Of a DNA stretch of 61,346 nucleotides, positions 35,767 to 45,755 are shown piece by piece. The stretch lies in NCBI GenBank assembly GCA_965371855.1, contig CBDUZZ010000022.1:1-61346 (forward strand), given 5' to 3'. The DNA is from JAADEM01 sp965371855 (lineage in GTDB: Bacteria > Bacteroidota > Bacteroidia > Bacteroidales > Marinilabiliaceae). The notes under the pieces are model-generated. The model was not told the origin of the DNA. It worked only from the letters and a program-made list of their open reading frames with translations, and searched no databases. The translations under genes and the position numbers were made by a program. Numbering within the stretch: position 1 is the stretch's first letter; each line of letters starts with the position of its first letter.

Positions 35767-35937
35767 GGAGTTGAATAAGTCATGAAATGCTGAATTGGAA
35801 TATTAAGAAAAAGCTCTAAAAGGGAGTATTATATTGCTCAGGACATAATCACCAGTAGATTACAGTAGACAAATACATGGATCAAAAAACATACATCACC
35901 TCAGCCAGAGGATTAAATAATAATCGAAACTACTTTA
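35767..35937. other. spacer before spsF-like gene
   Basis: No supported gene. A 23-codon frame at 35878-35949 (MDQKTYITSARGLNNNRNYF, then NGK) overlaps the next start and could be a remnant or leader peptide. I cannot decide. Confidence 0.35.
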
Positions 35938-36633
35938 ATGGAAAATAAAAATCACGGTCATGCACTTATCTTCACAAGACTCGATTCAACCCGGCTCCCC
36001 CAAAAGGCATTAAAAAAAATTGGGGATGAATGTCTTCTTGAATTTGTTATCAAAAGGCTTAAGAAATCTAAGTTTTTTAAACCAATATTGTTAACCACTA
36101 TCAGATCTGTTGATGATCCTTTAGAAGCTGTAGCAAATAATTGTTGCATTGACATATATAGAGGCACCTTAGATGTTGCAACAAGAGTTCATGATTATTT
36201 AGAAAAGTTCGACATAGATATATTTGCAAGGGTTAATGGGGATTCTCCTTTTGTAGATTGGGAATTATTGGATAAAGGGTATCAAAAGCTTATTGAAGAA
36301 AACAGTGATATTATAACAAACTTGATACCTCGCACCTTTCCATATGGAGTCAGCATCGAAATATTAAAATCTTCACTATTTTTAAGTAATTATAATTTGA
36401 TAAAAGACAATGAACATTATTCGGAACACATAACAAGTATGTTTTATGATAATTTTTCTAACTATAAGTCAAGTGTTATAGCTAATGACTTTGGTAATCA
36501 GAGTAATTACCAGTTGACTATTGATACTTATAAAGATTTACAAAAGATTAGGAATTTAAATTCTAAATTTGCAAATCTTATCGACATCAAGTATAATCAA
36601 ATAATCGAATTAATAAAAAAGACAGATGATTAA
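35938..36633 (+). CDS. acylneuraminate cytidylyltransferase family protein (SpsF-like)
   Basis: A 231-residue nucleotidyltransferase. The nucleotide-binding loop TRLDSTRLPQKALKKIG is at about residues 13-29, and RVNGDSPFVDWELLD carries the metal-binding aspartate. SpsF/NeuA-like enzymes activate nonulosonic acids as CMP-sugars. It overlaps the next gene by 8 bases, at the head of a tightly packed four-gene block (35938-39717). Confidence 0.82.
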   Translation: MENKNHGHALIFTRLDSTRLPQKALKKIGDECLLEFVIKRLKKSKFFKPILLTTIRSVDDPLEAVANNCCIDIYRGTLDVATRVHDYLEKFDIDIFARVNGDSPFVDWELLDKGYQKLIEENSDIITNLIPRTFPYGVSIEILKSSLFLSNYNLIKDNEHYSEHITSMFYDNFSNYKSSVIANDFGNQSNYQLTIDTYKDLQKIRNLNSKFANLIDIKYNQIIELIKKTDD

Positions 36634-37702
36634 TTTATATTCTATTAGGCCTAAAGGGTTCAACATTGGGAATGATGTGATTTATGTAGGCATAAACCAC
36701 TTTATCAGAAATGCATTCAAAGAAAACTATAATGTTATTTCACTACCAGCAACGTCAAAATATGAAAGTCAAAAAAAATCTGGATTAAGTGCTCAGACCA
36801 TCTATGAAATTAACCAATTTGGACATGGTGTTATTGTTGGCGGTGGTAACTTATATGAAAATGGGGAGTTAGAAGTCAACGAAACAGCATTAAAAGCACT
36901 TGAAAAACCGATGATGATTTTTAGTGTTTCTCGTGGCAAAGTTTACAATCGAAAACACGAATTAGTTGATCGTACTGATGTGATGACAGACTCAAAAGTG
37001 AAATTGCTTAATGATTATGCTGATTTCTCTCTATCTCGCGATATCGCTACTAAAGCTCACATTGATGGTCTCAATGCTAATAATGAACTTGGTGGATGCC
37101 CAACTTTATTCATTAACGAAATCCCACAACATGTTGTGCCTCTACTAGAAGGAGAAAGAACGGATGCTTTAATATCAATTCGCACCCCAACTTTAATGAG
37201 TATCCCGGTTGAAAATCAATATAATTTAAGAGCACAACTATTAGAACTGATTGAACTACTAAAAAATAAAGGTTATAAAGATATTAAGTTTTTATGTCAT
37301 GACCACAGAGATATACCATTTGCTGCATCTTTTAAAGATGTGGACTATCTTTATACCGAAGATGTATATAAATATTTATCTCTTCTAAGAAACACAAAAC
37401 TTAATTTGACATTTAGATTGCATTCGTTTCTGCCTTGTTTAGCTTACGATATACCTGCCATAAAAATCAGCTATGACCAAAGAGCTAATAGTATGTTAGA
37501 TACAATTGGTATGAAAGAATGGAATGTTAATTTACTTAAAGACAACTTGATTCCAGAAATTGAGAACCGGATAAATAATATTGGGGATTTGGAAACTATT
37601 AAAGTAAAATCAAGAGGTAATGAGTGGCAAATATTAAAAAACACTATGATAGATACCTGTAATCAATTTGCGGATAAAGTAAATCTTCTAAGAAATGAGT
37701 AA
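36626..37702 (+). CDS. polysaccharide pyruvyl transferase family protein
   Basis: A 358-residue protein with the family's GT-B-like pattern: NIGNDVIYVGINHFI near the start and the signature GVIVGGGNLYENG at residues 68-80. A C-terminal half follows with FLCHDHRDIPFA and LTFRLHSFLPCLAYDIPAI. Members add pyruvate ketals to sugars, although some act in nonulosonate loci with other roles. It overlaps both neighbours by 8 bases, showing translational coupling. Confidence 0.82.
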   Translation: MINLYSIRPKGFNIGNDVIYVGINHFIRNAFKENYNVISLPATSKYESQKKSGLSAQTIYEINQFGHGVIVGGGNLYENGELEVNETALKALEKPMMIFSVSRGKVYNRKHELVDRTDVMTDSKVKLLNDYADFSLSRDIATKAHIDGLNANNELGGCPTLFINEIPQHVVPLLEGERTDALISIRTPTLMSIPVENQYNLRAQLLELIELLKNKGYKDIKFLCHDHRDIPFAASFKDVDYLYTEDVYKYLSLLRNTKLNLTFRLHSFLPCLAYDIPAIKISYDQRANSMLDTIGMKEWNVNLLKDNLIPEIENRINNIGDLETIKVKSRGNEWQILKNTMIDTCNQFADKVNLLRNE

Positions 37703-38687
37703 AATACATGTAATAGCCGAAGCTGGCACAAATCATAATGGACAGCTATCAAAAGCAATTGCCTTAGCAAAAATCGCCAAAGAAGTTGGGGCTGACTCTG
37801 TAAAATATCAACTAATTAATACCTGGGGATTATATTTGCCTGGTAAATATGAATATGGAAAGTATAATATTGACGATGTATTAAAAATAAGACAGGAGGG
37901 TGAATTTACTGATGAAGAATACAAAATTCTAAACACAGAATGTACTCAAATTGGAATACCATTTACTGTTTCTGTTTTTGATAAAGATGGATTAAATTTA
38001 GCAGCGACTTTCAATCCTGAATATATTAAAATTGCTTCTTGTGATTTAAACAACCTCCATTTTCTTAGACAAGTAGCTAGTAAAGGAATTAAAATGATTC
38101 TTTCAACCGGGATGTCTGATATGTGGGAAATTGAAAAAACACTTAATGATCTTCATAAACATGGGTTTACTGATATTGTACTAATGCATTGTTTGTCTGA
38201 ATACCCTGCTTTTTTAGAAAAAATGAATCTTTCATTTATAGATGATCTTAAAACTTTTGGGTTTCCCTTAGGTTTATCTGATCATACAGGAAATAGTTTG
38301 GCTGCTTGTATGGCACTAACAAAAGGAGTAACTTGGTTTGAGAAGCACTTTACAGAAGATAAAACTCAAAAAGGATTGGATCATGCTTATGCTATGGAGA
38401 AGGAGGGGCTTTCACAATATATTAATGATTTAAAGGCAGCTGAAAAAGCTTTAGATATCAAAGAAGAAAAGGTTGGTGAAGGAGAGAAACTGACTGCCCA
38501 AAGAGCAAGAAGGTCACTATATGCTGCAAGGGATATTATGGTTGGTGAAACAATTAAGGAAGAAGACATCTTAATTGTTAGGCCACAAGGTCCTCTATCT
38601 GCTGACCAATATGATGACATAATTAACCGTCCTATTACAATAGCAATAAAAAAATACCAACCTTTTACATTAGATACTTTTAATTAG
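37695..38687 (+). CDS. N-acetylneuraminate/legionaminate synthase family (NeuB/SpsE)
   Basis: A 330-residue PEP-dependent synthase. EAGTNHNGQL at residues 8-17, KYQLINTW, the SDHTG segment and EKHFTEDK are characteristic of the TIM-barrel domain. A C-terminal SAF (antifreeze-like) domain is at about residues 270-330 (ARRSLYAARDIMVGETI). It condenses phosphoenolpyruvate with an amino-hexose to make a nine-carbon acid. Whether the product is sialic, legionaminic or another acid cannot be read from sequence alone. Confidence 0.88.
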   Translation: MSKIHVIAEAGTNHNGQLSKAIALAKIAKEVGADSVKYQLINTWGLYLPGKYEYGKYNIDDVLKIRQEGEFTDEEYKILNTECTQIGIPFTVSVFDKDGLNLAATFNPEYIKIASCDLNNLHFLRQVASKGIKMILSTGMSDMWEIEKTLNDLHKHGFTDIVLMHCLSEYPAFLEKMNLSFIDDLKTFGFPLGLSDHTGNSLAACMALTKGVTWFEKHFTEDKTQKGLDHAYAMEKEGLSQYINDLKAAEKALDIKEEKVGEGEKLTAQRARRSLYAARDIMVGETIKEEDILIVRPQGPLSADQYDDIINRPITIAIKKYQPFTLDTFN

Positions 38688-38700
38688 AAATATCGCTTTA

Positions 38701-39717
38701 ATGAAAGTACTTTTTATTTGTAAAGCTTCTACCGAAATCGGATTTGGTCATTTAATAAGGTCAAAAACTGTTGCCAAAACTTTTATCAAAGAGGGAGGTT
38801 CAGGTGTTGAAGTAGATTTTATTTTAATAGGCAAAACTGAACTAAGCAACTTATTTAGTGACTATACAGGCCCATACAATGTAGTAAATACTGAAAATGA
38901 GATAAACCTTGAAGGAATCAAATATGACTTTTGTTTTATTGATTTATTATATCTAAATAAATCAACATTTGATACATTGAAGAATAATTGTAACAAACTT
39001 GTTTCACTATCTCCAGTGTTTAATTATTTATCAGATGTTGATATTTTATTTCATCGAACATCAAATATTAATTCAGACTCAGATTTACCACCAAAAGTTT
39101 ATAGTGGCTTAGAATATACTGTTATCCAAGAAAATTGTTTCAAAATTGGAGCTGGTGATTATGAATCAAATCTAAATAATAACAACATCCCAATAGCAAT
39201 TTCTATGGGTGGTGGTGATGCCGCAAATAAAACTTTAAGTATAATTAAAGCTCTAAGAGGATGTGATGTACCTGTAACTTTTTGGGTAACACTTGGTGAA
39301 GGGTATGGTCATTCGTACGATGCATTGATTAAGGAAATCAAGGGCCACACTAAGCATGAAATAATTCTTGCTCGCACGAATAAAAGCATGTGGAAAATAC
39401 TTAATAATTGTTCTTTAGCAATATTACTAAGTGGTATTACAGCTTACGAAGCTGTTTTTGCAGGTTTACCTTCTCTTATATTTTATGAAAATAATAAACA
39501 GCTCGAACTTGTTAACGAAATATTTAAGAAAAAAGCTGCCATTGATTTTGGATTCTTTGATGAGTCAAACTTAATGAAGTTAAAAAGTTTTATTGAGCAT
39601 ATATATAATAATAGAAGACAGCTCTTTGACATGCATCTTAATACAAAAGAACTAATAGCAAAAGATGGAAGTCTAGCAATTCTAGAAACAATAAAGAAAA
39701 TCCATGAAAAAAGATAA
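38701..39717 (+). CDS. PseG/SpsG-like nucleotide-sugar hydrolase or glycosyltransferase
   Basis: A 338-residue GT-B-like protein. FICKASTEIGFGHLIRSKTVA at the start has the conserved GxGHxxR element, and ISMGGGDAANKT near residue 165 is the typical phosphate-binding loop. The LLSGITAYEAVFAGLPSL segment follows. PseG-type enzymes release UDP from a diamino sugar before the NeuB-type step, which suits its place after the synthase. It overlaps the next gene by 14 bases. Confidence 0.75.
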   Translation: MKVLFICKASTEIGFGHLIRSKTVAKTFIKEGGSGVEVDFILIGKTELSNLFSDYTGPYNVVNTENEINLEGIKYDFCFIDLLYLNKSTFDTLKNNCNKLVSLSPVFNYLSDVDILFHRTSNINSDSDLPPKVYSGLEYTVIQENCFKIGAGDYESNLNNNNIPIAISMGGGDAANKTLSIIKALRGCDVPVTFWVTLGEGYGHSYDALIKEIKGHTKHEIILARTNKSMWKILNNCSLAILLSGITAYEAVFAGLPSLIFYENNKQLELVNEIFKKKAAIDFGFFDESNLMKLKSFIEHIYNNRRQLFDMHLNTKELIAKDGSLAILETIKKIHEKR

Positions 39718-41233
39718 TTATGAATCCAGAAAAAAGTTAATGGCTTTTATCCACCGGATTGAAAGAGAATTTCCGGTTGATAAATGGGAAGTAAATGGTC
39801 ATAAAATATGGCCTTTACTACGTATAGAATTAGCATTTAACTCTATAAAAATACAAAGAGATTTACCAAATCAAATAGATAAGAAAAAAAACATTTCAGA
39901 AAAAGTTTCTGTCTTTCAAAGTATTACTCTTAAAGTTTACAGATCTTATAAAACAATACTAAATTTGCTCTCTTTGTTTAGACGACGAAATAAATATGAA
40001 TATATTTTTTCCGGAACATATTTACACAGACAATTAATTAATAGTATATATGTAAATAAATTATTTGATGTGATAATTTCTGATTTAAAAACAAATAGAA
40101 ATGAATCACTAATAATTGAAAATACTTCTAAAAAATTTTATAACCAAGGTAAATTGACTAATTCTAAGAATACTCTCTTTTTAGAAAACTATCTTGCTTT
40201 TTTTATATATGCTTATCGTTTTTGCAACAAGTATTTTTATAAAGATGAGGTTGTTTTAATTAAATACGATTGCTTTATTGATCAAATATCAAACAGTTCC
40301 TTATTTTCTCAAACTTTCAAAACCGACTTATCAAAGGGAGAAAAATATATTAAAAACAAAAGTTACTTTGCTGAATATTTATTTTTTAAGTTTATTCTAT
40401 CTATTATAAAACCTAAAGCTGTTTTTGGTCTGTGTTTTTACCATGGTTCCATCATGGCTCTATTTGCTGCCTCCAAAGAACTTAATATTCCAACAATTGA
40501 AATACAACATGGTCCTGTTTCATCATTACACCCAGCATATTCCAAATGGTCTAACGTACCTAAAACTGGATATGATATGCTGCCTGAAATATTCTGGGCA
40601 TGGGATGAAGAAAGTAAAAAGGATATACTTTCAGGGCTTGGGTCTAATAAGATGACTCAAGTAGAGAACTATGGAAATCCTTGGCATCAATACTGGTTCA
40701 GAAATAATTTAAAAGGTGAATCTGCGTTAAAAGGTAAAAATGTTATTTTATACACAATGCAACCCTTAGAGAATTATTTAGATGACTTTGTTATTGATGC
40801 AATAAAAAAAACTTGTAGAAATTATGATTGGTGGATCAGAATCCATCCTCAACAATTACTTTTAAAAGAAGAAATCATAGATTTTTTTATTCAAAAGGAA
40901 ATTATTGATTTAATAAATTTCGATGATGCAACTAACATACCGCTACCCATAATTTTAAAACATATAAAAATTCATATTACAAAAACATCTGGAACTACTC
41001 TTGAAGCAATTCAATTCGGCATAAAAACCATACTGATTCATGAATTAGGTAAAGAGTATTACTTAGACTTATTAAACCAAGGCAAAGTATTCTATTTACT
41101 TAAAAAACAATCTAATGACTTAATTAATTTATTGAATGAATTAATGGAAATAAAGAAAGTAAAATACAGGGAAAAGAAAATCAATTACTGTAACATATTA
41201 GATAAACTTTTTTATTCAACACGACTTGAATAG
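39704..41233 (+). CDS. putative GT-B capsule glycosyltransferase
   Basis: A 509-residue protein without a clear family name. The C-terminal half has GT-B-like features: PTIEIQHGPVSSLHPAYS, WWIRIHPQQLL and HITKTSGTTLEAIQFGIKTI. These resemble KDO- and sialyl-type or CDP-glycerol-type capsule transferases. The N-terminal 230 residues are basic and lack a signal peptide. Position next to the nonulosonate genes suggests that it transfers the CMP-activated sugar. That is inference. Confidence 0.6.
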   Translation: MKKDNYESRKKLMAFIHRIEREFPVDKWEVNGHKIWPLLRIELAFNSIKIQRDLPNQIDKKKNISEKVSVFQSITLKVYRSYKTILNLLSLFRRRNKYEYIFSGTYLHRQLINSIYVNKLFDVIISDLKTNRNESLIIENTSKKFYNQGKLTNSKNTLFLENYLAFFIYAYRFCNKYFYKDEVVLIKYDCFIDQISNSSLFSQTFKTDLSKGEKYIKNKSYFAEYLFFKFILSIIKPKAVFGLCFYHGSIMALFAASKELNIPTIEIQHGPVSSLHPAYSKWSNVPKTGYDMLPEIFWAWDEESKKDILSGLGSNKMTQVENYGNPWHQYWFRNNLKGESALKGKNVILYTMQPLENYLDDFVIDAIKKTCRNYDWWIRIHPQQLLLKEEIIDFFIQKEIIDLINFDDATNIPLPIILKHIKIHITKTSGTTLEAIQFGIKTILIHELGKEYYLDLLNQGKVFYLLKKQSNDLINLLNELMEIKKVKYREKKINYCNILDKLFYSTRLE

Positions 41234-41436
41234 ATGGTCACCAGCGTTTTGTTAAATAAAAACATTACAATAACAAAAAAAAAATCTAAAAACAGTTCAG
41301 TTATTGAAGCCAAATATTTTACAAAAACATCTAACTTATAGCTAAAATACTGATATTAAAGGTAATTTTCATTCTTTTTGATACCTATAAAAACAAGTAC
41401 TATCAAATTTTAATAAACTAAATACCAAATTAAAAA
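41234..41436. other. AT-rich spacer, nothing recognised
   Basis: About 200 bases between the GT-B gene and the acyltransferase. No repeat array, clear hairpin or promoter consensus was seen. Confidence 0.5.
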
Positions 41437-42126
41437 ATGAACTTCATCATTCCTTATTTAAAGTTTCTATTAGAATTAATGAAGATATTAAAAAGAAAAT
41501 GGATAATTGAAATTCACTATCCTAAAAAGTATCCAAATAATCATCTTAAATCAATCATACCTGAACAGATTCAAAAAACCAATGGATTATTTATTGAATC
41601 AAATGTAACTATTAAAAACCCAAAAATTAATATAGGTCGCCATACATATATAGGTAACAATACTATTATTGATGCTTGTTCATCAATTGGATCATTCTCC
41701 TCTATTTCATTTGATGTAAAAATAGGATTAAGAAACCATCCTTTAAACCACATTAGCACATCACCATTATTTTATAGTAAATATCGCCGATGGCTACAGA
41801 AAAGCTCTTTTGATGAAAGAGACATTAAAAATGTAAGAATAGATGAAGATGTTCTAATATCTGCAAATGCAGTAGTAATATCTGGTGTACATATAGGTCG
41901 TGGTGCTGTAATTGGAGCCGGCGCAATTGTTAATAAAGATGTACCTCCCTATGCTATTGTTGTAGGTGTACCAGCTAAAATAATTCGTTATCGATTTTCT
42001 CCTGATCATATTCAAAAAATTGAAAAATCAAAATGGTGGGAAAAAGATGATGAATGTCTCAAGAAATTCATGAAATTTTCAAATAATCCTCAATTATTTA
42101 TTTCAAAAATTAGTAACTATTGCTGA
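41437..42126 (+). CDS. hexapeptide-repeat acyltransferase (CapG/VatD-like)
   Basis: A 229-residue left-handed beta-helix acetyltransferase with hexapeptide repeats between about residues 55 and 195. The xylose/CAT-like active-site stretch KIGLRNHPLNHISTSP carries the probable catalytic His, and GAGAIVNKDVPPYAIVVGVPAK closes the domain. It would O-acetylate a sugar of the polysaccharide. Its last 7 bases overlap a broken GT2 gene, suggesting that the original neighbour was translationally coupled. Confidence 0.82.
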   Translation: MNFIIPYLKFLLELMKILKRKWIIEIHYPKKYPNNHLKSIIPEQIQKTNGLFIESNVTIKNPKINIGRHTYIGNNTIIDACSSIGSFSSISFDVKIGLRNHPLNHISTSPLFYSKYRRWLQKSSFDERDIKNVRIDEDVLISANAVVISGVHIGRGAVIGAGAIVNKDVPPYAIVVGVPAKIIRYRFSPDHIQKIEKSKWWEKDDECLKKFMKFSNNPQLFISKISNYC

Positions 42127-42308
42127 TTCCTATCATCATTCCCTGCCATAATGTAGCCGATTATATTGAAGAGTATGTTCAATCATGCCTATCACAAACA
42201 TATCTCACTTCAGAAATCATCTGTATTGATAATAATTCATATGATACTACATGGAATATTTTACAGCAATTAAAAACTAAATATCCACAACTGGTTATGG
42301 AAAATTAA
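42120..42308 (+). pseudogene. 5' fragment of a family 2 glycosyltransferase
   Basis: Sixty-two codons (MLIPIIIPCHNVADYIEEYV, IICIDNNSYDTT) equal the N-terminal beta-strand and DN motif of GT-A family 2 enzymes, then stop before the catalytic DxD. It starts at a TTG overlapping the acyltransferase. The intact relative is at 45756. Confidence 0.8.
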
Positions 42309-42333
42309 TGAAATAAAAGAAAACTAATAATAA

Positions 42334-42658
42334 ATGTTAATCTCAATAATAATCCCCTGTTACAATGTTCAAGATTATATCGAAGAATGCGTTAATTCTA
42401 CTTATAATCAGACAGACAAAAACATTGAAATAATATGTATAAATAATAATTCAACAGACTCAACTTTTGATAGACTACAGAAATTAAAAGCCAAGTTTTC
42501 GAATCTTATTATAGATAGAAAAGCTAAAAAAGGTGGATCTGTAGCAAAGAATAATGCTTTGTCATTGGCAAAAGAATTACCAATAACATTTTGGCAAATC
42601 ATAAAGGAAGAGTACCAAATGAAGAGATGCTTTCATTTATAAAAGAGGTAAAAGAATG
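42334..42658 (+). pseudogene. second 5' GT2 fragment joined to an unrelated C-terminal scrap
   Basis: From the ATG at 42334 about 85 codons match GT2 (MLISIIIPCYNVQDYIEECV ... GGSVAKNNALSLAK), then similarity ends at about 42590. In a different frame the next bases read ILANHKGRVPNEEMLSFIKE, ending VKE with a TGA that overlaps the ATG of the methyltransferase (ATGA). So a deletion joined the start of a GT2 gene to the tail of another gene, and the old coupling to the methyltransferase was retained. Confidence 0.75.
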
Positions 42659-43297
42659 AATAAAATGATATATATAAACTACGGATGTGGATTATCTGCA
42701 CCGGATGAGTGGCATAATTTTGATGCAAGTCCAACATTAAAATTACAAAGATTACCATTGGTAGGTATTTTGTTTAAAAAAGTATTAAAACCTAGATTTC
42801 CATCAAATATAAAATATGGGGATATTATTATTGGTTTACCAAAAATTAATGATAATTCTGTAGATGGTGTTTACTGTTCGCATGTATTAGAGCATTTGGC
42901 TTATAATGAAATGATAAAGGCTATTGAAAACACATATAAAATTTTGAAACCAGGTGGAATTTTCAGGTTAGTTATGCCTGATTTCGAAAATTTGATTGAT
43001 TCATATTTAGAAAGGAAAAAACAAAAGAACTCGGATGCATCAATTATATTTATGCGTAATACGGGTATGGCATTAGAAAACAGACAAAAAAGTATAAAAG
43101 CTGTATTATCAGAGGTTTTAGGAAATTCTAGGCATCAATGGCTTTGGGATGAAGCTGCAACAATACAACAACTCAAAGAGGCCGGTTTTTCTCACATTAG
43201 AAGGTGCGAATATAACGACTCTAAAGATCCTTTGTTTAAATTGGTTGAAAATATTGATCGATTTAAAGGAGCAATTGCATTGGAGGCAATAAAGTAA
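42656..43297 (+). CDS. class I SAM-dependent methyltransferase
   Basis: A 213-residue Methyltransf_11-like enzyme. YINYGCGLSAPDEWHNFDAS is the motif I region, VYCSHVLEHL motif II-like, and ILKPGGIFRLVMPDFENLI motif III. Such proteins in polysaccharide loci methylate sugars, but the acceptor is unknown. The start is defined by an ATGA overlap with the preceding remnant. Confidence 0.82.
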   Translation: MNKMIYINYGCGLSAPDEWHNFDASPTLKLQRLPLVGILFKKVLKPRFPSNIKYGDIIIGLPKINDNSVDGVYCSHVLEHLAYNEMIKAIENTYKILKPGGIFRLVMPDFENLIDSYLERKKQKNSDASIIFMRNTGMALENRQKSIKAVLSEVLGNSRHQWLWDEAATIQQLKEAGFSHIRRCEYNDSKDPLFKLVENIDRFKGAIALEAIK

Positions 43298-43368
43298 TAT
43301 TGAGCATAATCAACCATACAGAAATCAAAATAACCTATATCGCCATCTCAATAGAATCACAATTATAG

Positions 43369-44799
43369 ATGCTTTTCAACTCTATCGAATTTGCCATTTT
43401 TCTCCCTATTGTTTTTGGCTTATATTGGCTCATCCCCAACAAGTATCTGAAATGGCAAAACAGCCTATTACTCGTTAGTAGTTATCTCTTTTACGGCTGG
43501 TGGGATTGGCGATTTTTGTCACTGATCGCATTTAGCACACTGATTGATTACATTGCCGGCATTCAAATTGCTAAATCCGCTAAAAGGCAACGACGTAGAG
43601 GCTGGTTAATGGTAAGTATTTTTGTTAATCTTGGTTTTCTTGGTTTTTTTAAATACTATAACTTCTTTGCTGAAAACCTGATACAAACCTTTACTTTCTT
43701 TGGCCAAAAGTTAGATGTTCAATCCCTCAATATTATACTACCTGTTGGCATCAGTTTTTACACCTTTCAAACATTAAGTTATTCAATTGATGTATACAGG
43801 CAAAAACTAAATCCAACAAAAAACTTTATTGCATTTGCTGCCTATGTTAGTTTCTTTCCACAACTTGTAGCAGGGCCAATTGAAAGGGCACAAAATTTAT
43901 TACCTCAGTTTTTTGACAAACGATCTTTTAATAAGAAACAGGCAAGTAATGGAATGCGTCAAATATTATGGGGTTTATTTAAAAAAGTTGTTATTGCCGA
44001 TAATTGTGCCAACATAGTTAATCCTATTTTTGAAAATTATCAGGAACAACACCCATTAATTTTAATCCTTGGAGTAATTCTTTTTGCCTTTCAAATATAT
44101 GGTGATTTCTCTGGCTATTCAGATATAGCCATTGGAATTGCTAAATTATTTGGTTTCCGCTTAATGACAAACTTTCGTACCCCATATTTTTCCCGTGATA
44201 TTGCCGAGTTTTGGCGTCGTTGGCATATTTCCTTATCTACCTGGTTTCGTGATTATCTTTATTTCCCATTAGGAGGTAGTAGATGTGGCATTTCCAGGGG
44301 TATTCGTAATACATTTATCATTTTTCTGGTGAGTGGATTCTGGCATGGTGCCAATTGGACTTTTGTTGTTTGGGGAGGTTTAAATGCACTATTTTTCCTG
44401 CCTCTTTTCTTAACTAAAAAAAACCGAAAAAATATTGAAGTCGTTGCTCAAAATAAATGGCTGCCATCACTTAAGGATATATTGAAAATGACTCTAACAT
44501 TTACATTAACATCCTTTGCATGGATTTTCTTTAGAGCAGAAAACCTAAACCATGCTTATAAATACATACTTAGCATATCCCATAATGTTAACCTCACTTT
44601 AACAATGCCAAGCCTAACTATTCTTTTTCCTTTATCCATACTAATTCTTGTTGAATGGATACATCGTGAAAAAGAATTTACCTTACAAAATTGGAGTTTG
44701 CCAATCTATCTTAGATGGTCTTTTTATATATTTATTGGAACAGTAATTCTTCTATTTGCCTCTAAAGATCCTCAATCATTTATCTATTTCCAATTTTAA
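43369..44799 (+). CDS. MBOAT family O-acyltransferase (AlgI/DltB-like)
   Basis: A 476-residue polytopic membrane protein. The opening MLFNSIEFAIFLPIVFGLYWL is typical of AlgI-type MBOATs, as are FFPQLVAGPIERA and the catalytic-histidine region FLVSGFWHGANWTFVVWGG near residue 325. About ten membrane segments are present. It would move acyl groups across the membrane for polysaccharide O-acylation, with the next gene as partner (2-base gap). Confidence 0.92.
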   Translation: MLFNSIEFAIFLPIVFGLYWLIPNKYLKWQNSLLLVSSYLFYGWWDWRFLSLIAFSTLIDYIAGIQIAKSAKRQRRRGWLMVSIFVNLGFLGFFKYYNFFAENLIQTFTFFGQKLDVQSLNIILPVGISFYTFQTLSYSIDVYRQKLNPTKNFIAFAAYVSFFPQLVAGPIERAQNLLPQFFDKRSFNKKQASNGMRQILWGLFKKVVIADNCANIVNPIFENYQEQHPLILILGVILFAFQIYGDFSGYSDIAIGIAKLFGFRLMTNFRTPYFSRDIAEFWRRWHISLSTWFRDYLYFPLGGSRCGISRGIRNTFIIFLVSGFWHGANWTFVVWGGLNALFFLPLFLTKKNRKNIEVVAQNKWLPSLKDILKMTLTFTLTSFAWIFFRAENLNHAYKYILSISHNVNLTLTMPSLTILFPLSILILVEWIHREKEFTLQNWSLPIYLRWSFYIFIGTVILLFASKDPQSFIYFQF

Positions 44800-44801
44800 C
44801 C

Positions 44802-45749
44802 ATGAAGTCATTTTTAATAAAAACATGTCTCTTCTCTTTTATTTTTATTTTCTTAAATCAATGTTTAGGATCATATATCGCCAATAAAAGAAATCTTATA
44901 GGCTATTACCCTACCATTAGATGGAATGAATTTTATTCTACACCACAAAACAGCATCGATTTAATTTTCTTAGGTTCTTCACATTGTTACAGAAGTATAG
45001 TGCCCAACATTGGTGATACTACACTAAATATTAACTCTTTTAATATGGGCAGTAGTGGGCAATTTCCTATTGTATCATATTATATACTTAAAGAAATTCT
45101 TAATCATCAATCTCCTCATATGGTTGTATTAGAAGTTTACCACAGCACATTATCTTCTGATAATAGATTTGAAATTGCCGGGCATAACTTTGACCATTTT
45201 AAAAATATTAACAATAAATATAATCTCATTAAAGAATGCTCCAGCTTTAAAGACCTTCCTGATCTAATTTTTCCAACTTACCGGTTTAACAACCTTAAAT
45301 CACTTATCTTTCAAAACAAACAAACCAGTAATGGTGTTGATAAAAATACACACTCTTATTATTCTCATAAAGGTTATGTTGAAACACCATATTATAAAAC
45401 ACAGGAAAACACATATCATCCTTCTCAAATTAGCTCAAAAAACTTCAAAACAAATCAGATAATAGGTCTTAAAAACATTATTGATGTTTGTAAAATAAAT
45501 AATATAGAGTTAATTATTTTCACACAACCATACAATCCGAAATACTTCAACTCATTAAAAGGGTATAAGATATTCTCAGATTTTATGAATAATATTGCTA
45601 TTAAAAATGACATAAAATATATAGACTTTAATATACAACCCCATATTGAGAAGTTTTCTCCTGATGACTTCTACGATCATGGCCATATGTTTAAACATGG
45701 AGCAGAAAAATTCACAAAGATGTTAATTAATGAAATAAAAAAATCCTAA
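44802..45749 (+). CDS. SGNH-like acyltransferase partner of MBOAT
   Basis: A 315-residue exported protein with an N-terminal membrane anchor (TCLFSFIFIFLNQCLGSYI). The SGNH-type block FLGSSHCYRSI at about residues 55-65 carries the nucleophile serine, and DHGHMFKHGAEKF near the C-terminus supplies the Asp-His pair. AlgJ/AlgX-like proteins complete acyl transfer outside the membrane. It follows the MBOAT gene by 2 bases, so the pair should function together. Confidence 0.8.
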   Translation: MKSFLIKTCLFSFIFIFLNQCLGSYIANKRNLIGYYPTIRWNEFYSTPQNSIDLIFLGSSHCYRSIVPNIGDTTLNINSFNMGSSGQFPIVSYYILKEILNHQSPHMVVLEVYHSTLSSDNRFEIAGHNFDHFKNINNKYNLIKECSSFKDLPDLIFPTYRFNNLKSLIFQNKQTSNGVDKNTHSYYSHKGYVETPYYKTQENTYHPSQISSKNFKTNQIIGLKNIIDVCKINNIELIIFTQPYNPKYFNSLKGYKIFSDFMNNIAIKNDIKYIDFNIQPHIEKFSPDDFYDHGHMFKHGAEKFTKMLINEIKKS

Positions 45750-45755
45750 TAACAA

